From assembly GCF_026262505.1 (NCBI RefSeq), contig NC_067207.1, positions 11,872,082 through 11,936,081 of the forward strand: a DNA stretch of 64,000 nucleotides. The letters are read 5' to 3'. Numbering within the stretch: position 1 is the first letter of the stretch; the number at the start of each line of letters is the position of its first letter. Below are positions 26,395 through 36,710 of the stretch, one piece after another. The notes beneath the pieces were generated by a model, which did no database searches, was not told where the DNA came from, and worked only from the letters and a program-made list of their open reading frames with translations. The stretch comes from Trichomonas vaginalis G3. Taxonomy: Eukaryota; Parabasalia; Trichomonadida; Trichomonadidae. A program made the translations under genes and the position numbers.

Positions 26395-27642
26395 TTACTG
26401 CTGATTCTCGTTCTTCTTTGAGATCTTCAGCTTGCCGAGGAACTTGGAGCGTTCTTCCTTTGTCTGGAAGCGGCCGTGTCCGAACTTGGAAGCTGTATCG
26501 ATCCACTTGAGGTTGATTTCTTCTGTAGCGATACGGCGTGTATTGATGTTGATTGTCTTGCGGAGTGTGATGGCGCGCTTGACTGTGCCGACAACGGAGC
26601 CCTTGATCATGAGGAAGTCATCCTTGACAAGGCCGTAGTGTGGGAAGCCACCCATTGGGTTGATTGACTTCTTTGTAAGATCGAAGGATGTAGAACCACC
26701 CTCGTTGATCTTTCCTTCAACTTCGGCAGCACCGATTCTGTAGATGCGCTTGTTCATCTCTGTACGGTGGTGGCAACCGCGCTGGCCGTAACGAGCGACT
26801 GACCAAAGAACACGAGCTGGGTTCCATGGGCCGATGCAAGCAACTTTCCTGCGGCCACGGTGAGTCTTCTTCTGAAGACGCTTTGTGCCGTAACGGTGGA
26901 TAACACCTTCCCAACCGAAACCTTTGCCAACACCGATTGTGTCGATCTGTTCGCCCTCTGTGAAGACATCGGCGACCTTGATCTCCTTTTCGAGGATGGA
27001 CTTGGCGTAGTTAAGCTTAGCAGCAACATCGCCACCGTTGATCTGGTTTTCGATCATGTGAGCCTTCTTCTGGCCAAGGTGGTTGCCCTTGAGGACCTTC
27101 TTGGCGCCTTGCTCGTTGGCATCAACACCGCGTGTTGTTGTCTTGGCGGACTGTGTGTGAGCGATGACACGGATGACTGTAGCCTCCTTCTGGAGTTCTT
27201 CGAGTTGCTTCTCGCGCTTCTCAGCAGCCTTGCCGTTGGAGAGGCAGGAGAAAGCCTTGCGAGCCTTGGACTGGTACCAGTTCTTGTAGTAGTTACGCTT
27301 GACTTCTTCGTTGACGTAGGAAGCCCAGACTGTTGTGACTGGCTTGAGGCCCTCAACTGTTGGCTTGTAGCCGATGATACCAACAACGAACATTGGTGGT
27401 GTTTCGAGGATTGTGACTGGTTCACAAGCTTCCTTCTTGTGGAGACGGGAGTTTGGACGGACAACATCACGGAGAACGTGTGTCATACCAGCCTTGTAGC
27501 CGATGAAAGCGCAAAGATGTGGCTTCTGGGAAGCATCATCCTTTGGCCATGAGCGTACACGGCCACGGACGGCATGGGAACGGCCACGTGGGAGGAAGCC
27601 GAGGGAACCACGGCGTGGAGCGTTGAATTTGCGGTGAGACAT
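26395..27642 (-). CDS. RPL3: 60S ribosomal protein L3 (uL3)
   Basis: 415 residues, the normal length for eukaryotic uL3, which helps form the peptidyl-transferase centre of the large subunit. Family blocks are clear: MSHRKFNAPRRGSLGFLPRG at the N-terminus, PHLCAFIGYKAGMTHVLRD, KGKGFGW-type VGKGFGWEGVIHRYGTKRL, THRGRRKVACIGPWNP, and GQRGCHHRTEMNKRIYRIG, with the conserved histidine of the W-finger region. Codon use is richer in G and C than in the neighbours, as expected for a highly expressed trichomonad gene. The start is behind a TCATTC initiator at 27649-27654. Intact. Confidence 0.97.
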   Translation of the reverse strand: MSHRKFNAPRRGSLGFLPRGRSHAVRGRVRSWPKDDASQKPHLCAFIGYKAGMTHVLRDVVRPNSRLHKKEACEPVTILETPPMFVVGIIGYKPTVEGLKPVTTVWASYVNEEVKRNYYKNWYQSKARKAFSCLSNGKAAEKREKQLEELQKEATVIRVIAHTQSAKTTTRGVDANEQGAKKVLKGNHLGQKKAHMIENQINGGDVAAKLNYAKSILEKEIKVADVFTEGEQIDTIGVGKGFGWEGVIHRYGTKRLQKKTHRGRRKVACIGPWNPARVLWSVARYGQRGCHHRTEMNKRIYRIGAAEVEGKINEGGSTSFDLTKKSINPMGGFPHYGLVKDDFLMIKGSVVGTVKRAITLRKTININTRRIATEEINLKWIDTASKFGHGRFQTKEERSKFLGKLKISKKNENQQ

Positions 27643-27648
27643 TCAAAC

Positions 27649-27706
27649 GAATGAGTTCTCGTCACTTTTTAGACGGCCTAGTCACTTTTATATGGAGCCT
27701 TGTCAC
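27649..27706 (-). promoter_or_regulatory. RPL3 promoter: initiator and phased GTGAC motifs
   Basis: On the minus strand TCATTC (27654-27649) lies 7-12 bases upstream of the start codon and fits the trichomonad initiator TCAYW. Further upstream are three GTGAC motifs (27661-27665, 27681-27685 and 27702-27706), spaced 20 and 21 bp apart, in the contexts AAAAGTGACKAG and GTGACAAGG. The two-helical-turn spacing suggests binding sites on one face of the DNA. Confidence 0.5.
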
Positions 27707-28295
27707 GTTTATTGAAGACATCATTTCCTTTCAATTTTTTGCATCATCTTCGAAATAGCTCCTAAACATATTCCTTATTCTAATTATTTTAAATTTGTCC
27801 ATTGATTCAGAATTTTCAGATTATCGAATTGAGTTGAAAGTAATTTTGGCTTTCGCCTATCCCCATCTCATAATCACACACTGAAAGAATTAACATCAAC
27901 TAATGTTAATACTCTTAATTAGAGATCTTATCTTATGAGGAATTATATTTGCATCATTATAAAATATTTCATTTAACATCTATATACACTTAATATGAGA
28001 ATGCATTTTACTTGATTACAATAATCTCAAATGCATTGTATATATTTTGAATATATTTTTTATGCTTTCAATGCATTTTATCCCCAAGAATGCTTCCTAT
28101 ATTTGAGATATGATCAACACTCATTGTTTCATAGGCTATATTTATTATTGAAATTTGATCTGGTTTTTCTAACTCTAAAATCCCTGTGAAATCAGTTGAA
28201 TATGTTTTGTCTTGCTGTTGACAATCTGTTTGCACAATAAGATTGCTGATGGGTGCCTCAATAGATCAACTTTTATCTGAAAATCAAAAATTCCG
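27707..28295. other. Intergenic region between RPL3 and Raptor
   Basis: About 590 bp, AT-rich, between divergent genes; it must contain both promoters. Apart from the RPL3 motifs I see no gene, repeat or RNA signal. Confidence 0.5.
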
Positions 28296-31200
28296 ATGAA
28301 GAAAAGTACTCCTTTAGACATTTCAAATATAGAATTATCAGATCAAAGTTATAGTGGCACCATGTCCAGTGATGGTGATGGCTATGACATTGATGGCGAT
28401 GATCAGGATACTTTTTCTCTTCCACTTGATTCATTAACTCAATTATTTAAACCACAAGAATTCAAAAACTCAGTAGATTCAACAATACCACACAATACTG
28501 ATTCCATTTACGATATTAACAAGTTAAATACTCCAATTTTCTCTCATCCAAATAATCAAATCCATCAAGTAGCATGCGCATATCTCCTTTGCTCATCTTC
28601 CATTTACTTTCCTCCACCGGATTCTGAATATTTCACTGATAAACCAACCATTTATATGTGGAGAAACATGAGTAAAACGCTGCCCAGCGATTTCTCGTCA
28701 TATGTACAAGAATACTTTCACGATAAATATGTCTCCATAAAGAAACAATTAAGATTTTTCTTCCAAGTCGCCCCTTCTATTGAAAAATTACAAAATATTG
28801 CCACAATGAGAAGAGAAATTACCACTGGGAGGATTCTATTTCATTACATTGGCTATGGTTTTCCAAAAATAAAGGAATGCATATATGCATTTGATAAAAA
28901 AACAAACAAATTCGTCGATTATCCTTTATGTGATCTTTTTGATGCTCTCAAACCACCTACATGGTTTATTTTCGACTGTTCATACGCAGAATGTGCATTC
29001 AAAGTGATCAAAAACATAGCAGATTTTAAATCTCGAACAAAATCTACGAAAACTAACTGGTCTGATTGGTTTTGCTTCTGTGCAACAAGCGCAAATGAGC
29101 AATTACCAGCAGATCCGCACCTTCCACGTGATTTCCTTACATCTTGTCTCTTAACTCCGATAAGAACCGCAATATTATGCCATATTTTACAATATTATAG
29201 GACAACATTGGTCAACGATGACTTCCCATTGCGAGATTTAGACGGATACCTCCTAAAAATCTGCAATGAAAAGAATGAATTGACTCCTTTGCATGATTCC
29301 CTCACAAAAACGCTAAATACCATTACAGACGCCATAGCAGCCGAAGCCATTCCATTACATATCTACCAATCTATCTTTTCCGCTGATGATTTGACTACAA
29401 CTTTATTTAGAAATTTCTTATTGGCCCAATTTCTTCTTAGACCACTCCACGTTCATCCAACGTCATTCCCATTACTTCCTGATTTATCTATGCATCCTTT
29501 ATGGCAGCATTTGAGGACTGCAATCGACATTTCGGTTTTTAGTGGTTTAACTTTGACTCCTTCTTTCCATAATGATATTTTCCAAAGGGCTTTGACGACA
29601 TTTTCGGCTTCTTTGGATAATAACACGGCCATGGAGCTCGCAATCCATATTTTTGTTATTTTATTTCATCTTCCGCCAGATTTCGAACAGAGATCGCGTT
29701 GTTTCAAGTTACTTGCGAAGTACGCGTCATCATCACCTGATGCAAGGAAGGTTTTGACCAAATACGCTACAATTGACTTCATTTTTTCAACATTATTATC
29801 TGATTCTTTCTTAAACGACCCTTCTTCGTTCCACGCTGCAGCGTACTTGGCCATTGTGATGTTTGAAAGCACAAGGAGCTTCACAAACTTCAAAGAAAAG
29901 TATGATATGAAATTATTAGAATCTGCCTTGTTTAATACGAACTTTCCTGACAATACAAGGGCTCTAGTGTCTGTAATTATTGCCACATTGATCCCTAACA
30001 ACGAACAAATGCGGCAAATTGCAGTTTCAGAGGAGTTTGTACTCAAATTAAGAAAAATGTTAGAAACATCAACAGAACTTTTAAGTTTATGGTCATTAAT
30101 AATACAAAGAAGGATGTTTGACTCCTTCGGTGTTGATCTTTTCCAATTCTACGGTGCAGGACTCCACATTCAAACAGCATCTTTCTGTTTGAACCACTCC
30201 TCGCTTGTTTCAGCGGCCGCCATCGCCACCACTCCATGTCTCCTGCAAAGCGGACAGGATATTGTCAACATGCAGCTCTTTGGTCTGTGCATGTTGTGCG
30301 GATTTGACGCAAATTACGTTGTCAGGTTCAATTTCATCCTGTTTGTAAGGAGATTCTTGTCGATATATAGCGATAAGATACCAGGGAACACGGCAATTGG
30401 CAAACTCGGCCATCAAACATTCGCATCTTTAATTGATTCGTGGTCGGACAATGATTCGGTCACTTCACTTGGCCAATTAATAAGTGACTTCAGTGCATTA
30501 TGTCGTACTGTGCAAGATATAATGCGTCGAAACGATTCCTTGCGGAGATTCATCTCCATTGCGATGTTTTTCGCACAATTTATGTGTGACGATCCACATC
30601 CAAGCGTCAGGAAGCACGCCAGACAGATAAATCAGACAACAGAAGGTCTGTCTGGTGTCCAGACGTACAGGGGTCGCGAAACATCCAATGCAAATTCAGC
30701 TCCTGTCTCCGCGACATCGAATTTTGAGATGATTTCGAGTCCTGGCAGTTTTCCATCTCAATTTTCCAGTTCATCCAGTGATGATGAGACATCCGTTCCA
30801 TCCTCGAATGATAACCAGCCAAAACCTGCTTCATGCGATTCAGGTGGCGACGCTTTGTATAAAATGGCTGTTCAAGATTTGGTCGTAAATGGTTACATGT
30901 CAGAAAAAGTGTCAGAAGATTCATCGAGTAAAATTTTCACGGCGGCGCCGATTGATTTCTTGGAGACGACTAATATAACACTCTCCAAGACTTACTCGTT
31001 CCCAGGATCTATCACGTCGCTGTCTTTCGATAACGATTCGAGAGCTATCGCATGCGGTTTTTATGATGGGTCAGTAAGCTATATTAAAGAGGACGGAAAG
31101 ATTAATAAATTAAGGCTAAGTTCAACAGTTAGTTCTTTAGATGTTGTTAACATCGGGAACAATAATTACAGTGTATGCGGTACAGACAATGGATGCTGCT

Positions 31201-31883
31201 ACTTCTGGGACATGCAATCTTTGTATCCTTTGTGTTGTTTCAGATGCGACGGATCTCCACTCCAAAAGTCGCCACAGCTCATCTCAATGATGCCAGATAA
31301 CTCCAAGAAATTCCTAACAGCACGTGGAAACTGCGGCGCTGTAAAACTTTGGGATTTCGGATCTCAAAAATTAATTAATGAGTGGCTGCCAACGGCCAAC
31401 AACAAAGATAACGTAATCACGAGCTTGTTGGCATGCCCCAATGGCAATGAGGTCGTTGTTGGCTACAACACAGGCTTATTAGTTTTATTAGATGTCAGAG
31501 CTGACAATTACCAGCTTGTTATCAACGCGAATGTCATGGATATGTCAAGAATAGTTGATATCAAGTCATCCGGAGAAAGAACCTTCTTCGCGGCTCACGA
31601 AAACGGACAAGTTTCTCAGTGGACGAATTTTGAGTCAATGACGAACTTGATGAGCATTGATGATGACTGCATTAGATCATTCGATGTAATGAAGTCATCA
31701 TCAGTTCTGTGCTTGTCATCAAAGAAAGCGTCGCCAAGCTTGATTTCATTTGATGGAAAGATTATGCATAATATGAAAGACGCTGGAAGTTGCGCTTGCG
31801 TGAAATTCCATAATTCATTGCCTATTGTTTCCGTTGCTTCAGCAAATGGAAAACTTTATGAATATGAAATTCATAATTTGTAA
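28296..31883 (+). CDS. Raptor, TORC1 scaffold subunit
   Basis: 1195 residues in the order expected for Raptor: a Raptor N-terminal conserved, caspase-like domain (about 85-290), a HEAT-repeat region (about 300-780), a Ser-rich linker (about 800-850) and C-terminal WD40 repeats (about 890-1195). Key blocks are RREITTGRILFHYIGYGFP (residues 172-190) and FIFDCSYAE (about 224-232), then ANEQLPADPHLPRDFLTSCL. Raptor brings substrates to TOR kinase in nutrient signalling. The otherwise conserved GHG of the caspase-like fold reads GYG here. Some family members reach 1300 or more residues, so this one is compact. Intact single exon. Confidence 0.9.
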   Translation: MKKSTPLDISNIELSDQSYSGTMSSDGDGYDIDGDDQDTFSLPLDSLTQLFKPQEFKNSVDSTIPHNTDSIYDINKLNTPIFSHPNNQIHQVACAYLLCSSSIYFPPPDSEYFTDKPTIYMWRNMSKTLPSDFSSYVQEYFHDKYVSIKKQLRFFFQVAPSIEKLQNIATMRREITTGRILFHYIGYGFPKIKECIYAFDKKTNKFVDYPLCDLFDALKPPTWFIFDCSYAECAFKVIKNIADFKSRTKSTKTNWSDWFCFCATSANEQLPADPHLPRDFLTSCLLTPIRTAILCHILQYYRTTLVNDDFPLRDLDGYLLKICNEKNELTPLHDSLTKTLNTITDAIAAEAIPLHIYQSIFSADDLTTTLFRNFLLAQFLLRPLHVHPTSFPLLPDLSMHPLWQHLRTAIDISVFSGLTLTPSFHNDIFQRALTTFSASLDNNTAMELAIHIFVILFHLPPDFEQRSRCFKLLAKYASSSPDARKVLTKYATIDFIFSTLLSDSFLNDPSSFHAAAYLAIVMFESTRSFTNFKEKYDMKLLESALFNTNFPDNTRALVSVIIATLIPNNEQMRQIAVSEEFVLKLRKMLETSTELLSLWSLIIQRRMFDSFGVDLFQFYGAGLHIQTASFCLNHSSLVSAAAIATTPCLLQSGQDIVNMQLFGLCMLCGFDANYVVRFNFILFVRRFLSIYSDKIPGNTAIGKLGHQTFASLIDSWSDNDSVTSLGQLISDFSALCRTVQDIMRRNDSLRRFISIAMFFAQFMCDDPHPSVRKHARQINQTTEGLSGVQTYRGRETSNANSAPVSATSNFEMISSPGSFPSQFSSSSSDDETSVPSSNDNQPKPASCDSGGDALYKMAVQDLVVNGYMSEKVSEDSSSKIFTAAPIDFLETTNITLSKTYSFPGSITSLSFDNDSRAIACGFYDGSVSYIKEDGKINKLRLSSTVSSLDVVNIGNNNYSVCGTDNGCCYFWDMQSLYPLCCFRCDGSPLQKSPQLISMMPDNSKKFLTARGNCGAVKLWDFGSQKLINEWLPTANNKDNVITSLLACPNGNEVVVGYNTGLLVLLDVRADNYQLVINANVMDMSRIVDIKSSGERTFFAAHENGQVSQWTNFESMTNLMSIDDDCIRSFDVMKSSSVLCLSSKKASPSLISFDGKIMHNMKDAGSCACVKFHNSLPIVSVASANGKLYEYEIHNL

Positions 31884-32409
31884 GTATTTTTTTATATTTT
31901 GTAGTTTTTAGATATATAAATATATAAGTTTAAAAGATATTAAGTATTTCAAATCCCTGATTCAAGATCTAATTCTAAATAAAAATATTGAGATCTAATT
32001 CTTGAATTTATTTTTCTATATATGTGTAACATAGCTTAATAACAATACAGTAGTTTGATGATAATAGTCTTATGAGAAAACAATTCTTTACATGTTGATT
32101 TAATGCTTTTTCAAACAAATATTTGTAAATTATCTGCTTTATCTCTTCAATTTGAACTTGCTTTAAGCTTAGTGTAGATAAATATCATAATTACTCAAAG
32201 CAAGCCCATTAAAAAATGATCTACTTCATGATTTTCAAAAATATTGAAAAATATTTATGAAAAAACAAAAAGTATTAGTTTGATAGCGTTTATCAATGAA
32301 AAATAAAACATAAGAATATCATGAAAAGCATAGAAATTATAAAAAATAATTTGAAAATAAAATTTCCAAATCCGGAAGTAAAAAAAAGGTCGAATATAAT
32401 ATACATTGA
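31884..32409. other. Intergenic region, nothing recognised
   Basis: About 525 bp of very AT-rich sequence between the convergent Raptor and seven-span protein genes. It must contain both 3' ends. I see no gene, RNA or repeat. Confidence 0.5.
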
Positions 32410-33300
32410 TCAATGTGGATCCAAGAGTTCTGAGTGATCAAATGACAATTGAACGTTATTCGTATTAATAAAAAGATCTGTAAATAAAATAAAGAAGAAA
32501 GGTATTATTTGGCCGAAAAGCTCCCTTATGACAAGGCTAACAAATTGGCCAACTGAACAAACGACGTCAATCGCTGAATGGCGAGAAATCATCACTTGGA
32601 AATAAATTCTCATTACAACGCGTACGAATAGTCCAAATGCTGCAAGAATACAAAGTCCAAGAACAACTTGATCGCCAGAAAACGATGAACAAGATAACCT
32701 TACTTCCATTGCATAAAACATCAATACAATGAATGCAGTAAATATAATAGCAAGTATTAAATCAACTGACAATGCAAAGTAGTTTTCAAAATCACGAAGA
32801 ATATTTTTTGTTTGAGAAACTGTAATTTGAACAAAAAACGTTAGAAAAAATACAATTACTGATATAGGAGTAAGCGCTATTGATGTGTATTTGATTGTTT
32901 TTATTGTACAATGTAGATTAGAACTAACAAACGTTAAAAATAAGTTACACCAAGTAATCAAGATCAGGCAGAACGATATATCAACGATGTAGCCTGGAAA
33001 TGTTGTCATGAAAAATGATAGATGCTTGACAGTTTCTTTTCTTTTCAAAATTGCCGAAGTAAACATGACAGCGGACTTTAATATCAGCATAAATATAATA
33101 AACAATCGAGATATTTTCATGTCTGTAGATAGTTTTACAAATCGTGCTTTAGTTCGAAGATATGAAAAAATTGCAAAGGCGAAAAGAACGAAGTAAAAGA
33201 TGCCATATATCACATATGCACTTATAAACTGGTTTTGAGCATGAATATCAGCGCATCGTGAGGCATTTGCTTCAATTTCTTCGGCAATAGAATTATCCAT
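32410..33300 (-). CDS. Seven-span membrane protein (THH1/TOM1-like?)
   Basis: 296 residues from the ATG at 33300 (MDNSIAEEIEANASRC); upstream in-frame codons lack an ATG, and TCAATT precedes the start directly. About seven hydrophobic spans are visible: YVIYGIFYFVLFAFAIF, LFIIFMLILKSAVMF, VDISFCLILITWCNLFLTFV, SIALTPISVIVFFLTFFV, DLILAIIFTAFIVLMF, VLGLCILAAFGLFV and IIPFFFILFTDLF. The N-terminus is short and acidic. The span pattern recalls the eukaryotic THH1/TOM1/TOM3 family or a small GPCR-type receptor, but I see no diagnostic motif. Intact. Confidence 0.65.
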   Translation of the reverse strand: MDNSIAEEIEANASRCADIHAQNQFISAYVIYGIFYFVLFAFAIFSYLRTKARFVKLSTDMKISRLFIIFMLILKSAVMFTSAILKRKETVKHLSFFMTTFPGYIVDISFCLILITWCNLFLTFVSSNLHCTIKTIKYTSIALTPISVIVFFLTFFVQITVSQTKNILRDFENYFALSVDLILAIIFTAFIVLMFYAMEVRLSCSSFSGDQVVLGLCILAAFGLFVRVVMRIYFQVMISRHSAIDVVCSVGQFVSLVIRELFGQIIPFFFILFTDLFINTNNVQLSFDHSELLDPH

Positions 33301-33455
33301 AATTGACACTTTTTGGGTTCAATCGGATAAAATAGATTTCTAAGCAAATATACCAATATTTAGATGCATGCCATAATGTCGAAATCCTTCTTGGACCAAA
33401 ATCGGCAAAGAGCAATACCACTCAGATCTTTCACCAAAATCACTGAATTTTATTT

Positions 33456-33857
33456 ATGATTCTCACATATGGATTCAAAAATATTAAAAATCAAGTCCCT
33501 TATCTTGCTTTTACTCGTGTTTCACTTATATTCTTTAAACCAAAATTTTTTATTTATATGAAGAGCGGTGCTTTTCTAAGTGCAAACATTGTCTTATCCA
33601 GAAAAGAGTCTATAGCAGAACTCTCATTAATATGTGGTATAAGATGGCTATTAAGCTTCTTTCCTTTTTGCTATGACATTGAAATAAATAAAAGCATATA
33701 TAATTATACAATAGAAACGCCATCAAAGCAAAAATTAGAAAACATAGTTGTCGTGTTTGAAATTAAACAAGCTTGTTCACAAAAGGACTTCAAAATTCGA
33801 TCATGTATAATAGGTAAATGTTCAGCTGATGAACTGAAGAGCATGAATGATAGTTAG
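33456..33857 (+). CDS. Hypothetical protein, doubtful
   Basis: An open frame of 133 residues, hydrophobic at the N-terminus (VSLIFFKPKFFIYM) with a mixed C-terminal half (KLENIVVVFEIKQACSQ). No family is recognised and there is no second copy to support it. Codon composition is like the surrounding host genes. It may be a remnant of a larger gene. Confidence 0.3.
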   Translation: MILTYGFKNIKNQVPYLAFTRVSLIFFKPKFFIYMKSGAFLSANIVLSRKESIAELSLICGIRWLLSFFPFCYDIEINKSIYNYTIETPSKQKLENIVVVFEIKQACSQKDFKIRSCIIGKCSADELKSMNDS

Positions 33858-33967
33858 GAAATGGGGCAAATGTAACATTGTTTCAAGGTGAAATAAAGCA
33901 ATAAAAGTTATTGCATCATATAAAAATAGGTTTGACGTTGTAAAGTATTGAAATTTTTTGAATGCTT

Positions 33968-34095
33968 GTCAGGGCCATTTTTGGTCATTACACGGTGGCT
34001 AGCTGCATGGCTAGTCTCCGCCAGTTTGACCGCATAAACGAGGTTCTCAAACGGTAAGCATCGTGTGATCCGTTTCGCACAGCTCCTCAACAAAT
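33968..34095. ncRNA. GC-richer structured island, possible non-coding RNA
   Basis: In an AT-rich intergenic region about 130 bp stand out for composition and pairing. On the + strand GGTCA (33972-33976) can pair with a TGACC near 34029, enclosing GGTGG/CCGCC and CTAGC/GCTAG stems around a TGCATG loop. TGCATGGC recalls a helix of small-subunit rRNA, but the neighbourhood does not align, so the identity is unknown. Strand undetermined. Confidence 0.35.
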
Positions 34096-34793
34096 CTTTC
34101 TATTTTATTAGAGTTTTATTAGAGTTTGTTGCTTAAGCCCTATGCGATTTCGCAATTACAGAGCGATGTAATGAGTGGTTTCTAAAGTCAATACATTTAT
34201 TATCGAAAATTTAAATAAAAAAATATTTTCGAAATGGAACAAATTTTGAATGCCCTGATTTATCATGCTGAGTTTCAGAGTTGATGCTCATAGAACTTTG
34301 AGATATTAAACTCTTCCTTTTTCATATTTTGAAATAGTGATTTATTGATTTAAAATTTCTGGATAATTGATCAACAGCAATGAGAAGGTATTAAGTGAAT
34401 AGCAGAAATTATAATTGTATTGAATATATAATTCAATGAAAAATTGTAAAATACGCGAAAATTGGCGTGTTTTCACCTGAGTTTTTATCATCTGGATTTA
34501 TGAGATAGATCAAATAACAACAATGAGTTAAAATAACGAATTTTCGATTTTTTTATTCACTTTCAATTTCAAAATGTTAGTAAAGTGGAAATGCAATTTG
34601 GATAAATGTCGAAACATTTAGGATATACGAATTTAATTTTGTAAAATAGGTTAAATAAAAGACTATCCTCGTTGCACATTTGAAAAGCTATAAAATATAG
34701 AAATACCGCGATATTATTTATAATTTCAAATTTCTCCTAGCTTGCGCAGAATCTGAGATGCAAAGTACCATGTGGGACACCCTGTACGCCATA
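34096..34793. other. Intergenic region, nothing recognised
   Basis: About 700 bp of AT-rich sequence downstream of the ankyrin gene. No supported gene; a few short inverted repeats such as GCGATTTCGC near 34144. Confidence 0.45.
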
Positions 34794-36710
34794 TTAAAGA
34801 AGAAGTTCTGCTGTTTCTTTACTGTTATGTAATGATGCAATATGAAGAGACATTTTTCCATATTCATCTTTTTAATTGATATTTGCGCCATGTTCAATAA
34901 GAAGTTCAGCAGTTTCTTTACTATTATGAAATGATGCAATATGGAGAGCGCTCTTTCCAATTTTATTTCTTTCATTGATATTCGCACCATGTGAAAGAAG
35001 AAATTTGGCGGTTTCTTTATTATTATTTTCTGCTGCAATATAGAGAGCAGTATTTCCATAATTATCTTTTTCATTGACATTTGCACCATACGAAAGAAGA
35101 AGCTCTACTATATCTTTTATACTATGTAATGCTGCAATATGGAGAGATGTTTTTCCATCTTTATCTCTTTCATTGATATTTGCGCCATATGAAAGAAGAA
35201 GCTTTACTATATCTTTTCTATTGTATAATGCTGCAATATGGAGTGATGTTTTTCCATCTTTATCTTTTTCATTGGTATTTGCACCATATGAAAGAAGAAG
35301 TTTTAATATTTCTTTATTAATATTACATTCTATTGCAGTATGGAGAGCGGTTCTTCCATAATTATCTTTATCATTGATATTTGCACCATGTGAAAGTAAA
35401 AGTTCTGCTGTTTCTTTACTAAAAAATATTACTGCATAATGAAGAGTGGTTTTTCCATATTGATCTTTTTCATTAAAATTTGCACCATGTGAAAGAAGAA
35501 GTTTTAAAATTTCTCGATTATTATGTTTTGTTGCAATACGGAGAGCTGTTTTTCCATTATAATCTTTTTCATTGACATTTGCACCATATGAAAAAAGAAG
35601 TTCTAATATTTCTTTATTATTATATTCTGTTGCAATATGGAGAGCTGTTTTTCCATAACAATCTTTTTCATTGATATCTGCGCCATATAAAAGAAGAATT
35701 TCAACTACTTCTTTATTATTCAATTTTGTAGCGTAATGTAGTGGAGTCATAATCTTATTATCGAAACAATTGACTCTAAATTTATTAGATGAGGCAAGTA
35801 ATACTCTACAAAAAGCAGAATTTTGCGATTTACATGCAAAATGTATTATATTCCTAAAACGATAATCAGTTTTGTCAGGAAATTCATTGTTTCTGAGAAT
35901 ATCTATTGTTTGTGGAAATGCAGCACACCATGGAACAATAGAATTTTTATCCTTCTCGAAAAGCAAAAATACGGCCTTTAAGTTTTGATATTTGATTATA
36001 TATTTAAAACCATCCGATCTTTTGATACTTTGAATCCATTTTTCAAATATGAAATCTTTGGTATCAAGAATGTATTTAAGCATTTCATTATTATGTGAAC
36101 TAACAATGTGTTTGAGATAATTAATATTTATTTTATACTCTTTCAAACATTCATTGATAATATCTGTATTACGACCAATTATTGAGTAGCAAAGACAATT
36201 CTGTGTTTTTTGGCATATTTGATTTGAAAGTAAGAAGTGGAAAATGTTAACAGATCCAAAATAGGCACATGCTTCAATCAATGATAACTTTATAGAATTG
36301 CAATCAAATTGTCCTGATATATCAGGAATTTCAAGAAAGCATAGTTCCGGCACTATTCTTTTTTGAGTAATATATACTTTGAACTTATCAATTTGATCAT
36401 TCATAACTATAAATTCAATTGAATCCTCCATTGGGAATCTTGTTTCCGTAATTTTATGAAAGTCGGCACCGATATGTTTGAGTATTTTTATTTAATTCTC
36501 TCTAGAAGAATAATTGTACTGAAATGCCATGAGAATAATCTTGGTAAGTCGCTTGATCGAAAGCTGATACTTTGTTATCAAAACGTATGTAATAGTATTA
36601 CACATATCTTCAATAGATTCGTTATATTTGATTTGGAAAAGCTTTTCAAATGCCTCAATAAAGTCGACATATTGTTTTGAATAGTCTGGACCAAGTTGAT
36701 TTTGGATCAT
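34794..36710 (-). pseudogene. Ankyrin-repeat protein interrupted by in-frame stops
   Basis: One frame holds a trichomonad-type ankyrin protein: a helical N-terminal part (MIQNQLGPDYSKQYVDFIEAF), a DUF3447-like segment (SNQICQKTQNCLCYSII, NEMLKYILDT), then about ten 33-residue ankyrin repeats of the form YGKTALHIATEYNNKEILEL. The frame is interrupted by TAA at 36492-36494, between the N-terminus and the main 519-residue part, and by TAA at 34872-34874, after which one more repeat is readable to a stop at 34794. No shift of frame occurs. It may be a recent pseudogene or carry sequence errors; otherwise only the long 34872-36431 frame would be expressed. Ankyrin proteins of this type form a very large family in T. 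vaginalis. Confidence 0.8.

Noticed and set aside
26860-27552. A long open frame antisense to RPL3
   Set aside because: RPL3 has strong family identity and codon bias; the antisense frame is a by-product of the GC-rich codon use.
33908-34093. 61-residue frame over the GC-rich island
   Set aside because: The island's pairing and its lack of codon-like composition fit RNA structure better; the frame has no family.
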